DNA of 24,991 nucleotides from Pseudomonadota bacterium (lineage in GTDB: Bacteria > Pseudomonadota > Gammaproteobacteria > Steroidobacterales > Steroidobacteraceae). Location: the NCBI GenBank assembly GCA_023391335.1, contig JAEWBG010000113.1, positions 1 through 24,991 of the forward strand. The letters run 5' to 3'. The notes under the pieces were generated by a model that saw only the letters and a list, made by a program, of their open reading frames with translations, did no database searches and was not told the DNA's origin. The translations under genes were made by a program, and so were the position numbers. This document shows, in pieces, positions 1 through 7,439 of the stretch (position 1 is the stretch's first letter; every line of letters starts with the position of its first letter).

Positions 1-29
1 CGGCTTGCCTTCTCTTCAAAGAGAATACA

Positions 30-245
30 CACCGCGGACACGGAGAGCACGGAGCACACAGAGTTGTGTTGAACAGCGGAAGCCGTAGGTGTGAGGTGTC
101 TGGTGTGAGCCGCGCGTCCGTTCTGGCTTGCGCGCAGCGCTTCCCTGCCAACGGCTTCCCTGCCGTTAGGCTCGCTTGCCGGCACAGTCGGCTTGCCGCT
201 TCGGAAATAGTTTCCACGGAGCACACGGAGACCACGGAGACCGAA
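30..245. repeat. Low-complexity CACGGAG / GGTGTGAG tracts
   Basis: Imperfect short-period repeats built on CACGGAGA occupy about 36-64 and 213-242, and a GGTGTGAGGTGT-type tract lies at about 88-110. The same word families recur at the right end of the window (as CTCCGTG, about 24905-24935) and at 8066-8098. No credible coding sequence is visible. The tracts alternate with the TTGCC hairpin repeats and look like part of the same compound intergenic block. Confidence 0.7.
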
Positions 246-334
246 AGGACAAGTCTGTTCTGGCCTGCGCGCAGCGCTTCCCTGCCAACGGCTTCCCAGC
301 CGATAGGCTCGCTTGCCGACAAAGTCGGCCTGCC
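121..334 (+). repeat. 77-bp direct repeat of TTGCC-linked hairpins
   Basis: Positions 121-197 and 258-334 are near-identical 77-bp copies; I count about 6 mismatches by eye. Each is a chain of small palindromes such as GCCAACGGC, GCCGTTAGGC and GCCGACAAAGTCGGC, separated by CTTGCC or TTCCCT linkers. Most differences fall in loops (GTTA versus GATA) or linkers. A CACGGAG tract separates the copies. Related single copies occur at 8563-8640 and, inverted, at about 24650-24690. Confidence 0.75.
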
Positions 335-347
335 TCTTTTTCTTTTC

Positions 348-550
348 TGTCCCGACGAAGTCCTTCCCGATGCAACAGCATCCTTCCCGACGACGGTCCT
401 TCACGACGCGAAGCGTCCGTCCTTTCCTTCTCTGACCTGACGCTAGTCTTTCCTGACGCATCGCGTCCCTCCTGCCGAAGGCCTTCCTGACGACTAAGTC
501 GTCCGTCGCTACTCCGTTCTGTCCCGACTAAGTCGTCCGTCGCACGCGGT
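348..550 (+). repeat. Hairpin array A (TCCTTCC-linked)
   Basis: The array is a chain of short palindromes with TCCTTCC-like linkers. Visible hairpins include GATGCAACAGCATC (369-382), GACGCGAAGCGTC (405-417), GACGCATCGCGTC (455-467), GCCGAAGGC (474-482), GACGACTAAGTCGTC (489-503) and GACTAAGTC (526-534). Stems vary from 3 to 6 bp but stay self-complementary, and loops are mostly 3-4 nt. The array ends next to the stop codon of the minus-strand dehydrogenase at 553, so that transcript would read into it. No T-run typical of an intrinsic terminator follows any one hairpin. The roughly 550 bp at the left end hold no gene I can support. Confidence 0.8.
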
Positions 551-552
551 CT

Positions 553-1302
553 TCAATCCCTCCGCCCCTCACGCCGATCATGCTCTCGAAGCGCCTGAAG
601 CGCCGCTTCAGCGAACTTCGCGGGATCATCTTCTGCGACCTCGGCTTTGGCATGGTGAATGTCGAGACCTTCGAAAATCTTTGCGTCGGGCGCATCGGAC
701 ATGAGAAGCGTGACGTTGACGCCGCGCTCGCTGAGTTCTCGACGAATGGCGTGTCCGAACGAGCGCAAGAATGCCTTGCTCGCGGCATACACGGCCGTTC
801 GAGTGCCGGGCATCGTCTCCGACATCGCCGAGGTGATCACAATGTCGCCGCCGCCATGAGATTCCATGTCATGCGAGACGAGTTTGATGAGCTGCACGTG
901 CGAAGTGATGTTCAAGTTGATGAGCGCGATCTCATCCTCCAACGCGCTCTCGTTGGTGCACTCGCCGGCCATGCCGTCGCCGGCATTGGCGGCCAGCACG
1001 TCGACGCTGCGCCCGTCGCGTTGAATAGCTTGATAGAGTTTGGTGACGCCGTGGGCCCGGGAAAGATCTGCAGACACGATCTCCACGTGAATCCCGCTGC
1101 TGCCGTCGGTGATGACGCGGGCCGCATCGCGCAGTTTCTCTGCATTGGCCGCAGCCATGATCAAGTCATAGCCGCGTTCCGCCAGCTCCTTCGAAAGCTC
1201 AAAGCCGACCCCGCTGGACGCGCCGGTCACGACGGCCAACGGACGCCCGTCATCGACTGCTAGATCTTCTTCGAATCGGTCTTCAAATCTTTCTTCAATC
1301 AT
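553..1302 (-). CDS. Short-chain dehydrogenase/reductase (SDR)
   Basis: This is a 249-aa classical SDR, a cytoplasmic NAD(P)-dependent oxidoreductase of unknown substrate. The Rossmann dinucleotide motif TGASSGVG is at residues 26-33 and the NAG motif at 106-108. The catalytic Ser is probably S158 (ITSAMS) and the YAASK motif gives Tyr172 and Lys176. All core residues are present and the length fits the family. I chose the ATG at 1302 because an AGAGGTG ribosome-binding site sits just upstream; the frame stays open to 1359 but the extension looks non-coding. The gene lies 89 bp downstream of the DUF748 gene on the same strand and may be the last gene of that cluster. Its 3' end abuts hairpin array A. 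The family is certain; the substrate cannot be told. Confidence 0.88.
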   Translation of the reverse strand: MIEERFEDRFEEDLAVDDGRPLAVVTGASSGVGFELSKELAERGYDLIMAAANAEKLRDAARVITDGSSGIHVEIVSADLSRAHGVTKLYQAIQRDGRSVDVLAANAGDGMAGECTNESALEDEIALINLNITSHVQLIKLVSHDMESHGGGDIVITSAMSETMPGTRTAVYAASKAFLRSFGHAIRRELSERGVNVTLLMSDAPDAKIFEGLDIHHAKAEVAEDDPAKFAEAALQALREHDRREGRRD

Positions 1303-1391
1303 TGCGTGCACCTCTTGGAGAAGAAGTTCGCACGCGCACCCGCGCGCTCGATGGCGCAAGCGTACCTTGCATCTGGCTCTTTATCTAAGAA

Positions 1392-2588
1392 TTACCCGCG
1401 CTTCTTAGCGTTTGCTTGGCCATCGCGAGAGGCATTCTTGGACTTGCTGTCGGAGTTTTTCTTGCCTTCGCCTTTGGCGTTGTTGTCCTTTGGGTTCTCA
1501 TCGTCGTTCAGTTCGCTCAGGTTCTTCTTCACGTCGCGCAAAGAGATGCTGCCCTCCAACGAATGAGCGAACGCCCCGACGAAGGCGTTGTGAAAGACGC
1601 TGACCATTGTCGCCATGATGCCGGCTTTGGGGTTCTTGATCGTGCCGCTGAATGGCACTCGCGCGCCCACCTGTTCGTCCGCCTTGTCGTTCGAGAAGAT
1701 GTTGGCGGCGAACTGCACCACACCTTCCCATAGCTTGTGGATCGCGCCTTCATCTTGATCCTCGCTGCTGAGCATCTTCACATCCTGCATCAGCGGCTTC
1801 GCGTAACCTTTGAACTTGCCGTCCGCTGCGGCCATCTCCATGTAGATCTCGAATTGGCCCTGTTCGGCATCCGCTTTGATGTATTGACGCAGCCAGGGGT
1901 TGAGCTTCGGCAACTTCACGTTCTCGAGCTTGAAATCGAAATCGAAGGTCGGCGATGAAGCTAACGGGTTGATAGTGCCGCTCACCTGTGTCGGCGCGTC
2001 ATCGAGCACCTGCGCAGACATGTTGAAGTGAGCGAAGCTTTCTTCGTCGCTACCCGTGGCATTGGTGAGATTGGTGATTTCGCCGTTGATGTTTTGCACT
2101 CTGACGGCATCTTTCGCTGCGATCTTATCCGTCACGAAGGTGACCAAGCCGTTCCGTATACGGATGGTGTTGATCCGAATCGGAAAGAGCTTCTGGATCG
2201 TCTGGCGCCAGTCCGTGTCCGTGCCCATTTGCCGTTTCTGTTTCAACTCTGATTGCACCAGATGGATCTTGGGTTCCAGGATCTCACCCTCGGCCACCAA
2301 CTTCCCGCGAAACACGTTGCGCCACTCCAAAGAGAAGTCGACTTGATCGGCTTGCAGAAACGGCTCCGGATAGTGCGAATCACGTTTGGTCAGCCTTAAT
2401 CCATTCACACGAGCACCGCCGCGCCAAAGTGCAAGGTGCACTTGATCGATGTGTCCGGTGTACGCATCGAGCGCTTGCAGCTTTTCGTTCGTCACATCCT
2501 TGACGATGCCGGGTAACGCGAGTCGAAAGCCGATCAGTGCCACCACGATGATCGCGAGCGTGAGCAGCCACTTGTTGCGTCGAGTCAT
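1392..2588 (-). CDS. DUF748 / AsmA-like membrane-anchored protein
   Basis: This 398-aa protein has an N-terminal membrane anchor (about residues 7-28, after a Thr-Arg-Arg-Asn-Lys start) and a long soluble beta-rich region, followed by a Lys/Asn/Asp-rich low-complexity tail from about residue 350. The segment pattern (LHALxG-type N-terminus, LWRGGARVNGLRL, later repeated TFDFDFKLENVKLPKLNPW-like strands) matches DUF748 proteins, which belong with the AsmA-like group of envelope proteins. Those are thought to sit in the inner membrane facing the periplasm, and some relatives act in lipid transport to the outer membrane. Its ATG overlaps the TGA of the YihY gene as ATGA, so the two are probably translationally coupled. 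The exact role is unknown. Confidence 0.8.
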   Translation of the reverse strand: MTRRNKWLLTLAIIVVALIGFRLALPGIVKDVTNEKLQALDAYTGHIDQVHLALWRGGARVNGLRLTKRDSHYPEPFLQADQVDFSLEWRNVFRGKLVAEGEILEPKIHLVQSELKQKRQMGTDTDWRQTIQKLFPIRINTIRIRNGLVTFVTDKIAAKDAVRVQNINGEITNLTNATGSDEESFAHFNMSAQVLDDAPTQVSGTINPLASSPTFDFDFKLENVKLPKLNPWLRQYIKADAEQGQFEIYMEMAAADGKFKGYAKPLMQDVKMLSSEDQDEGAIHKLWEGVVQFAANIFSNDKADEQVGARVPFSGTIKNPKAGIMATMVSVFHNAFVGAFAHSLEGSISLRDVKKNLSELNDDENPKDNNAKGEGKKNSDSKSKNASRDGQANAKKRG

Positions 2589-3532
2589 GATTGTTCCCTT
2601 CGCTTCTCCGCAGGCTCGGGATGGCTGTCATCACGCAGCCCACCGACACAGGCGGTAAATTCGGCGCCTAGCAGAAAAATCTGCGCCGAGTAGTAGAGCC
2701 ACAGCAGCAACGCGGCAAACGAGGCTGCGGCTCCAAATGCAGAGGGTTGGGTCGAGCGCCCGAGATATAGGCCGATCAGCCACCGACCGAGGTGAAACAG
2801 CAACGCAGTGGCGAGCGCGCCGATCAGGATCGGACGCCACGCCAAGCGGCGCGCCGGCATGTAGCGATAGATTAGTGCGATGAGTCCGGTGATCAGTCCG
2901 ATTGAGATCAAGAAATCCAACCCACCGACAACCAATACCCATTCCTCGAAGCGTCGTGCCAGGGCGGTACGCAAAGCACTGAGCGCCGTTGAGATGGAAA
3001 GCGAGACAAGCAGTAGGAATCCGACCGCAAGAATGACGCCGAAGGAGAGCAATCGCGTGCGCACCCAACCGCGCAAACCTGGTGGCACGAACGCTCTGGC
3101 ACCCCAAATCTGTTCGAGAGCGCTTTCCAGTGCGGCAAAGACGGTCGTCGCGCCTGCCAGCAAACTTAGTACGCTCAGAATCGTCGCGACCATTCCTTGC
3201 GCCGTCTGCGAACTCTTCATCGCGTGCAGCAAGATGTTTGCCGTCGCACTCCCAAACAGAGAAGTGAGTTGCGCACTGAGTTGTCCGTAGGCGACTTGTT
3301 CCCCCACGATCCAGCCGGCGATTGTCACCAAGATGATGAGCAATGGCGCAAGCGAGAATGCGCAATAGAACGCGAGCGCCGCGCCGATGGTGGATGAGTT
3401 ATCGGTGACCCAATGCAGAGCCGCACATTTGATCAACGGCCATGGGTGCCGCGGAATACGCGTTGCACGAGATGAATTCTCCGGCGCGGTGCCGTCCGAT
3501 AGTGGCCGATCCTTATTCACGTGTGCACTCAT
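2585..3532 (-). CDS. YihY/BrkB family inner-membrane protein
   Basis: This 315-aa polytopic protein has about six hydrophobic segments (roughly 48-76, 112-135, 160-185, 200-223, 232-255 and 268-292). Family hallmarks include AALAFYCAFSLAPLLI near residues 51-66, WGARAFVPPGLRGW around 143-156, IYRYMPARR at 221-229 and the YSAQIFLLGAEFTAC end. YihY/BrkB proteins are inner-membrane proteins once mis-annotated as ribonuclease BN; some are proposed transporters. I start at the ATG at 3532 (MSAHVNKD), where family similarity begins, with a weak GAGA upstream. The frame is open much further upstream, to 4237, but that stretch overlaps the divergent response-regulator gene and is not protein-like. 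The last 4 nt overlap the DUF748 start, giving a two-gene operon. Confidence 0.88.
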   Translation of the reverse strand: MSAHVNKDRPLSDGTAPENSSRATRIPRHPWPLIKCAALHWVTDNSSTIGAALAFYCAFSLAPLLIILVTIAGWIVGEQVAYGQLSAQLTSLFGSATANILLHAMKSSQTAQGMVATILSVLSLLAGATTVFAALESALEQIWGARAFVPPGLRGWVRTRLLSFGVILAVGFLLLVSLSISTALSALRTALARRFEEWVLVVGGLDFLISIGLITGLIALIYRYMPARRLAWRPILIGALATALLFHLGRWLIGLYLGRSTQPSAFGAAASFAALLLWLYYSAQIFLLGAEFTACVGGLRDDSHPEPAEKRREQS

Positions 3533-3763
3533 TTCTCGCAGTCTCTCGAGTGCCACCCGGTCAGATTCATGCGGTCCTCGTGCGGCAGTAGTGTTGTCCG
3601 CACAACGTTTCAACGCGCGAGTGAGTTCGCGGACGTGCGGGAACCTAAATTCCTCTGGCGCAGTTGGGCAGGAACTGCATGAATCTGTTGCACGCAGCGG
3701 TCGACGGACTGATCCGCACCGCCAAGCGCCCAAAACAACACGAGGTACGCAAGCGCGCAGGCT
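3533..3763. promoter_or_regulatory. Divergent intergenic region (YihY / receiver protein)
   Basis: These 231 bp separate two divergently oriented genes and should hold promoters for both. I see no -35/-10 pair strong enough to name. A GGAAC motif at 3640-3644 followed by GTT at 3663 superficially resembles a stress-ECF promoter, but the spacing (18 nt) is wrong. The ribosome-binding site of the receiver gene is also poor: GAGGT lies about 17 nt upstream of its ATG. Confidence 0.35.
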
Positions 3764-4201
3764 ATGACCGCAACTACACGAGCTCCACGAATTCTGGTCG
3801 TGGAAGATCAATATTTTGTGGCGCTCGATTGCGAGCAACAGCTGGCGGCAGCGGGATTCGACTGTGTGGGCGTAGCGACGACGGCCGCTAGCGCGCTCGA
3901 TCTTGCTGAACGCGAGAAACCCGATCTCATCGTCATGGATGTTCGTATGTCCAGCAATGCGGACGGCGTTGAAGCGGCGATCGTGATCTACGAGCGCTTC
4001 GGAATCCGCTGCATTTTCGCGACGGGTCATGCCGACGAGAGCATCCGCCGCGAGGCCGCGCGTGCTCGGCCTCTTGGGTGGGTCGAAAAGCCATACAGTG
4101 CCGACCGGCTTATCGCACAGATTTATCGCGGTCTGGAAGAAGTGGGAGCGGCGGTGGAAGTACCCACACCGCGTTCTACGTACGTCCCTACCTTTCATTG
4201 A
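3764..4201 (+). CDS. Stand-alone response regulator receiver protein
   Basis: The 145-aa product is a single CheY-like receiver domain with no output domain. The acidic pair is E14/D15 (LVVEDQ), the phosphoacceptor is D59 (LIVMDVRM), the switch Thr is T87 (IFATGH) and the conserved Lys is K109 (WVEKPYS). The VVEDxxxVALDxExxL start and the DG-containing loop after the acceptor Asp resemble the receivers found in PhyR-type and HWE-kinase-linked regulators. About 20 residues after the domain are unstructured. Single-domain receivers usually act by protein contact or as phosphate sinks or relays. No kinase is adjacent; the nearest are the hybrid kinases 7 kb away, so a link is only a guess. The start is tentative because no good ribosome-binding site precedes it. 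Confidence 0.82.
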   Translation: MTATTRAPRILVVEDQYFVALDCEQQLAAAGFDCVGVATTAASALDLAEREKPDLIVMDVRMSSNADGVEAAIVIYERFGIRCIFATGHADESIRREAARARPLGWVEKPYSADRLIAQIYRGLEEVGAAVEVPTPRSTYVPTFH

Positions 4202-4211
4202 CAGCGCGTGA

Positions 4212-4298
4212 ATGGAGGACGAATCGGCACTTCGCAATTTTCTGCTCTGGGGTGTGAATCCAGTGTGGCTCGCCGCAGGCGCGCTCGATTGGTGGTGA
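4212..4298 (+). pseudogene. Possible N-terminal remnant of a small membrane protein
   Basis: A 28-codon open frame starts with ATG and reads MEDESALRNFLLWGVNPVW followed by LAAGALDWW, then two consecutive TGA codons. The pattern FLLW-x-PxWLAAGxxDWW resembles the first transmembrane helix of a conserved uncharacterised membrane protein of proteobacteria, in which a Cys-His-Arg-rich stretch normally follows. Here the frame stops where that would begin and no continuation is obvious, which suggests a decayed 5' fragment. I rely on recall of the family pattern, so this is tentative; a chance ORF is the alternative. Confidence 0.33.
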
Positions 4299-4458
4299 TG
4301 AATTTACACGGGGCACTCGTCGCAACGTCTTGACGCCCCCGTGGGCAGGGAACACTCGCGTTGCTGGTCAGTTACGCAGAGCTGGTCAGGCGCGCCGATC
4401 CTGATTGAACTACGACGCACACGTCGCTCCCGTTCGCTCATCGATGGTTGAGGTGTCC

Positions 4459-6045
4459 ATGGAATCCGATCATCTGAAGTCGCATTCGTTGTGGAGTGCA
4501 ACGGCGAGCATGCCCGTCTATCCGCCTCTTTCCGCTAACCTCAGCGTCGAGGTGTGCGTGATTGGGGCAGGCATTGCCGGCCTGACTGCCGCATATCAAT
4601 TGGCGCGCCAGGGAGTCAGCGTTGCAGTAATCGAAGCGTTAGGCGTGGGTGACGGCGAGACTGGTCACACGACGGCGCATATCGCGGTGCCGGATGATCG
4701 CTATTCGCATATAGAAGAATCGTACGGTGGAGACGCAGCCAAACAGGTAGCCGACAGTTTCGCGGCCGCGGCGGAGTTGATCGAATCGATCGTCGCCGAC
4801 GAACACATCGATTGCGAGTTTCGACGTCTCGATGGATTTCTGTTCGCGCGTAATGCGACCCAACAACAATCGCTCGAAGCCGAACTCGCTGCTGCACGTC
4901 GCGCGGGAGTTGCGGTGGGACGCACAGATCGATTGCCGTTCGATGCGCGCGTCGACGGCCCGTTCCTATGCTTTCCCAATCAGGCGCAGTTTCACCCGCT
5001 GCGGTATCTCGCAGGGCTGGCGCGCGCGGTGGAGACGCGTCGGGCTGCGATCTACTGCGGCTCTCGGGCGCTCGACATCGAAGAGACCGCCGATGGCGTG
5101 AACGTCAAGACGCCGACAGGTCGCGTGCATGCAGATGCTGTCGTTGTCGCAACGAATACGCCTTTCAACGATCGCGTTTCGATTCACGTCAAGCAGAACG
5201 CTTATCAAACTTACGTCGTCGCATCGCTCATCAAGAAGGGTGCAATACCGCCGATGCTGCTATGGGACGATGGCGATCCATATCACTATGTGCGCATCGC
5301 AGAAGGCACCGACGAGGAGCACGACTTGCTCATCGTCGGCGGTGCCGATCACAAGACCGGGCAAGAGCCGGATCCGCAGGAGCACTATCGTGCGATCGAA
5401 GAGTGGACACGCGAGCACTTTCCGCAGGCGGGTCCCGCTGCTTATCGGTGGTCCGGCGAAGTCATGGAGCCGCTCGATGGCATTGCGTACCTTGGCCGCA
5501 ATCCAGGAAGTAAGAACGTCTATGTGATTACGGGCGATTCCGGTAACGGCATTTCGCACGGCACGATCGGGGGAATGCTCGTCGCGGATCTCATTCTCGG
5601 AAAGCAAAATCCGTGGCTGAGCATTTACGATCCGAGCCGCAAGCCGCTCAAAGAAGCAGTTGAGTTCATCAAAGAACAAACGAACATCGCGGCGCAGTAC
5701 ACCGACTGGATATCAAGCGGCGATGAGCCCAACGCGGCTGCGTTGCTACCGGGTGAAGGCGCGTTGATCCGCCATGGGTTGAAGAAGGTGGCTGTGTTTC
5801 GCGATGAGCACGGCGCAGTTCATTGCCACTCCGCAAAATGTCCGCACTTGGGTTGCGTCGTGCAATGGAATGCGACTGAACAGACGTGGGATTGCCCGTG
5901 CCATGGCTCGCGCTTCAGTGCGTATGGCAGTGTGTTGCATGGTCCGGCAGTGAGCGGACTTGCGACGCTGGAAGACGACGAGCTTCAGGACATCATTGGT
6001 GCAGACAAGCCTCGTGTTCCTGCGGGCGAACAGCCGCGGACTTAG
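4459..6045 (+). CDS. FAD-dependent oxidoreductase with C-terminal Rieske domain
   Basis: This 528-aa two-domain protein starts with a DAO/DadA-type flavoprotein whose FAD-binding motif is VIGAGIAGLTAAYQLA (from about residue 34). It continues through a substrate domain to a GDSGNGISHGTIGG motif typical of the C-terminal part of the FAD fold. A Rieske [2Fe-2S] domain ends it: C461/H463 (CPHLGC) and C479/H482 (CPCHGSRF), with C466 and C481 placed for the stabilising disulfide. The layout is that of Bacillus YhfW-like proteins; the substrate is unknown. I prefer the ATG at 4459, with GAGG 5 nt upstream, over the TTG at 4405 and the ATG at 4444. No membrane segment or signal peptide is evident, so it is probably cytoplasmic. 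It stands alone after the receiver gene. Confidence 0.85.
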   Translation: MESDHLKSHSLWSATASMPVYPPLSANLSVEVCVIGAGIAGLTAAYQLARQGVSVAVIEALGVGDGETGHTTAHIAVPDDRYSHIEESYGGDAAKQVADSFAAAAELIESIVADEHIDCEFRRLDGFLFARNATQQQSLEAELAAARRAGVAVGRTDRLPFDARVDGPFLCFPNQAQFHPLRYLAGLARAVETRRAAIYCGSRALDIEETADGVNVKTPTGRVHADAVVVATNTPFNDRVSIHVKQNAYQTYVVASLIKKGAIPPMLLWDDGDPYHYVRIAEGTDEEHDLLIVGGADHKTGQEPDPQEHYRAIEEWTREHFPQAGPAAYRWSGEVMEPLDGIAYLGRNPGSKNVYVITGDSGNGISHGTIGGMLVADLILGKQNPWLSIYDPSRKPLKEAVEFIKEQTNIAAQYTDWISSGDEPNAAALLPGEGALIRHGLKKVAVFRDEHGAVHCHSAKCPHLGCVVQWNATEQTWDCPCHGSRFSAYGSVLHGPAVSGLATLEDDELQDIIGADKPRVPAGEQPRT

Positions 6046-6070
6046 TAGGTAGACGTCCGGCAAGAATTCA

Positions 6071-6150
6071 GACGCAACACAAAGAACGCACAGGAATGCG
6101 TGTCAGAAGAGAGAAGAGAATTAGCCGCAGAGAACGCAAAAAGAAGTGAT
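6071..6150. repeat. Low-complexity AACACAAAGAACGCACAG tract
   Basis: Purine-rich, short-period sequence related to the CACGGAG tracts elsewhere in the window. The word GACGCAACACAAAG at 6071-6084 is repeated exactly at 24436-24449. A mirror-oriented CTTTGTGTTCC tract lies at 7498-7545 on the other side of the insertion sequence. No gene is visible between 6046 and 6275. Confidence 0.5.
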
Positions 6151-6271
6151 GGGTCGATGAGATGAAAACACGTTGCGAGTGCGATGACGCGGGCCATCAG
6201 GTGTACTAGTCAGAACAAGATCTGACAGATACCCGGCTCGATGCCTCTGGTTGTAACAGGATGTTTGAGGG

Positions 6272-6275
6272 CAGG
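6272..6275. repeat. Target-site duplication CAGG, left copy
   Basis: CAGG directly precedes the left inverted repeat at 6276 and recurs at 7463-7466 directly after the right inverted repeat. A 4-bp duplication fits IS3-family insertion, in particular the IS407-like group. Confidence 0.75.
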
Positions 6276-6336
6276 TGAAGTCTCCTCGCCGATTCGAGCC
6301 ACTTGGAAGTAGAGTTTCCACATAAAGGAGCTCTAC

Positions 6337-6603
6337 GTGAAGAAGTCGAAGTTTTCCGAAGAACAGATCGTCCGGATTCTCAAAGAAGTTGAAGCTGGAG
6401 CGAAGGTCGCGGAGACCTGCCGCAAGTACAAGTTCTCTGAACCGACGTACTACAACTGGAAGCAGAAGTACGCCGGGATGGAGGTCTCGCAACTCAGGCG
6501 GCTAAAAGAACTGGAGAACGAGTGTTCTCGGCTGAAGAAGATGTATGCCGATTTGGCCCTTGAGCATCACGCGTTGAAGGACGTGATGACAAAAAAACTC
6601 TGA
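6337..6603 (+). CDS. IS3-family transposase OrfA
   Basis: This 88-aa protein begins with the KFSEEQIVRILKEVEAG motif of the HTH_Tnp_1 domain. The recognition region CRKYKFSEPTYYNWKQKYAGM follows, and then a leucine-zipper-like helix (LRRLKELENECSRLKKMYADL). It binds the element ends and regulates or joins OrfB. It starts at a GTG with a perfect AAGGAG ribosome-binding site 6 nt upstream (6325-6330). It ends just after the run of seven A residues at 6591-6597, where a -1 shift would join it to orfB. Confidence 0.93.
   Translation: MKKSKFSEEQIVRILKEVEAGAKVAETCRKYKFSEPTYYNWKQKYAGMEVSQLRRLKELENECSRLKKMYADLALEHHALKDVMTKKL
6591..6597 (+). promoter_or_regulatory. Programmed -1 frameshift slippery run (A7)
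   Basis: Seven consecutive A residues lie five codons or fewer before the orfA stop. The orfB frame is -1 relative to orfA and is open across this run, so a shift would give a fusion reading ...KKTLSQAKRLELGLAM... This is the standard way IS3 elements make the OrfAB transposase. No separate ribosome-binding site for orfB is obvious. Confidence 0.75.
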
Positions 6604-6617
6604 GCCAGGCCAAGCGT

Positions 6618-7439
6618 TTGGAACTTGGTCTGGCAATGAAGCAAGAGCACGGATTGAGCATGCGCCGTGCATGTCGTGTTCTGGGACTGTCACGCTCGGC
6701 GCCGTACTATCGAGCGCGCCCTCGCAACGATGAGCCTGTGATCGAAGCGGTTTCAAAGCACGTTAGCGACAATCCAGGACACGGCTTTGGGTTGCTGTAC
6801 GACAGCTTTCGAGCGGAGCGACTGCCGTGGGGAAAGACTTGGCTGTGGCGCGTCTACACGCAGCTCAAGCTCAATCTACCGCGGCGTGGAAAGCGAAGGC
6901 TGCCCGCACGCATCGCTCAACCGTTGTGCATTCCCCTGCGTCTCAACGAAACATGGTCAGCGGATTTCATGGCGGATGCGCTGTGGAGCGGGCGACGCTT
7001 TCGCACTTTCAACGTGATCGATGACTTCAACCGCGAAGCGCTGCGGATCGAGATCGACACGAGCTTGCCATCGGCTCGCGTCATCCGCGCACTCAATGAG
7101 CTAATAGAAGTACGCGGCAAACCTAAGCGTCTGCGCTTGGATAACGGGCCAGAGCTTGTTAGTCATGCGCTTGCGCAGTGGGCACGTGAAAACATGATCG
7201 AGCTGTGCTTCATACAGCCCGGCAAACCGACGCAGAACGCATTGATTGAACGCTTCAATCGAACACTGCGCACTGAAGTCCTCGATCGCTATGTCTTCAA
7301 CTCTATGACCGAAGTGCGTCAGATGCTCGAGGACTGGCGCGATCGATACAACCACCAACGCCCCCACAGCGCACTCGGTGGGCTACCACCTGCGAAGTAC
7401 GCCATGGCATATTCAACCCAATCCTCTACTTCTGAATGA
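6618..7439 (+). CDS. IS3-family transposase OrfB (DDE integrase)
   Basis: OrfB is the catalytic part of the transposase: an N-terminal HTH_21-type segment (SMRRACRVLGLSRSAPYY) and an rve-type integrase core. The acidic triad is the Asp of WSADFM, the Asp of LRLDNGPE and the Glu of NALIERFN, with exactly 35 residues between the last two, the classic D(35)E spacing. The C-terminal RYNHQRPHSALGGLPPAKYA motif is typical. The frame opens at a TTG at 6618, but in vivo it is probably made mainly as an OrfAB fusion through the A7 run. The reading frame is uninterrupted and full length. Confidence 0.93.
   Translation: MELGLAMKQEHGLSMRRACRVLGLSRSAPYYRARPRNDEPVIEAVSKHVSDNPGHGFGLLYDSFRAERLPWGKTWLWRVYTQLKLNLPRRGKRRLPARIAQPLCIPLRLNETWSADFMADALWSGRRFRTFNVIDDFNREALRIEIDTSLPSARVIRALNELIEVRGKPKRLRLDNGPELVSHALAQWARENMIELCFIQPGKPTQNALIERFNRTLRTEVLDRYVFNSMTEVRQMLEDWRDRYNHQRPHSALGGLPPAKYAMAYSTQSSTSE

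Noticed and set aside
66..490. Open frames of 70-124 codons in the left repeat block on both strands
   Set aside because: They are translations of the hairpin and TTGCC repeats, change with each repeat unit and have no ribosome-binding site or family resemblance. The same applies to the frames at 7510-7740, 8544-8987 and 24463-24738.
348..550. CRISPR array
   Set aside because: The units are about 15-25 bp, with variable palindromes and constant short linkers; there are no fixed repeats of 24-40 bp with unique spacers, and no cas genes.
3640..3665. GGAAC...GTT, like a general-stress ECF promoter near a PhyR-like receiver
   Set aside because: The spacing is 18 nt rather than about 16-17 and the pairing is known mainly in Alphaproteobacteria; chance is likely.
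3533..4237. N-terminal extension of the YihY frame to a 550-aa protein
   Set aside because: The extra 235 residues are Cys/Arg/Ser-rich, overlap the divergent receiver gene and lie outside the family's usual length of about 300 aa.
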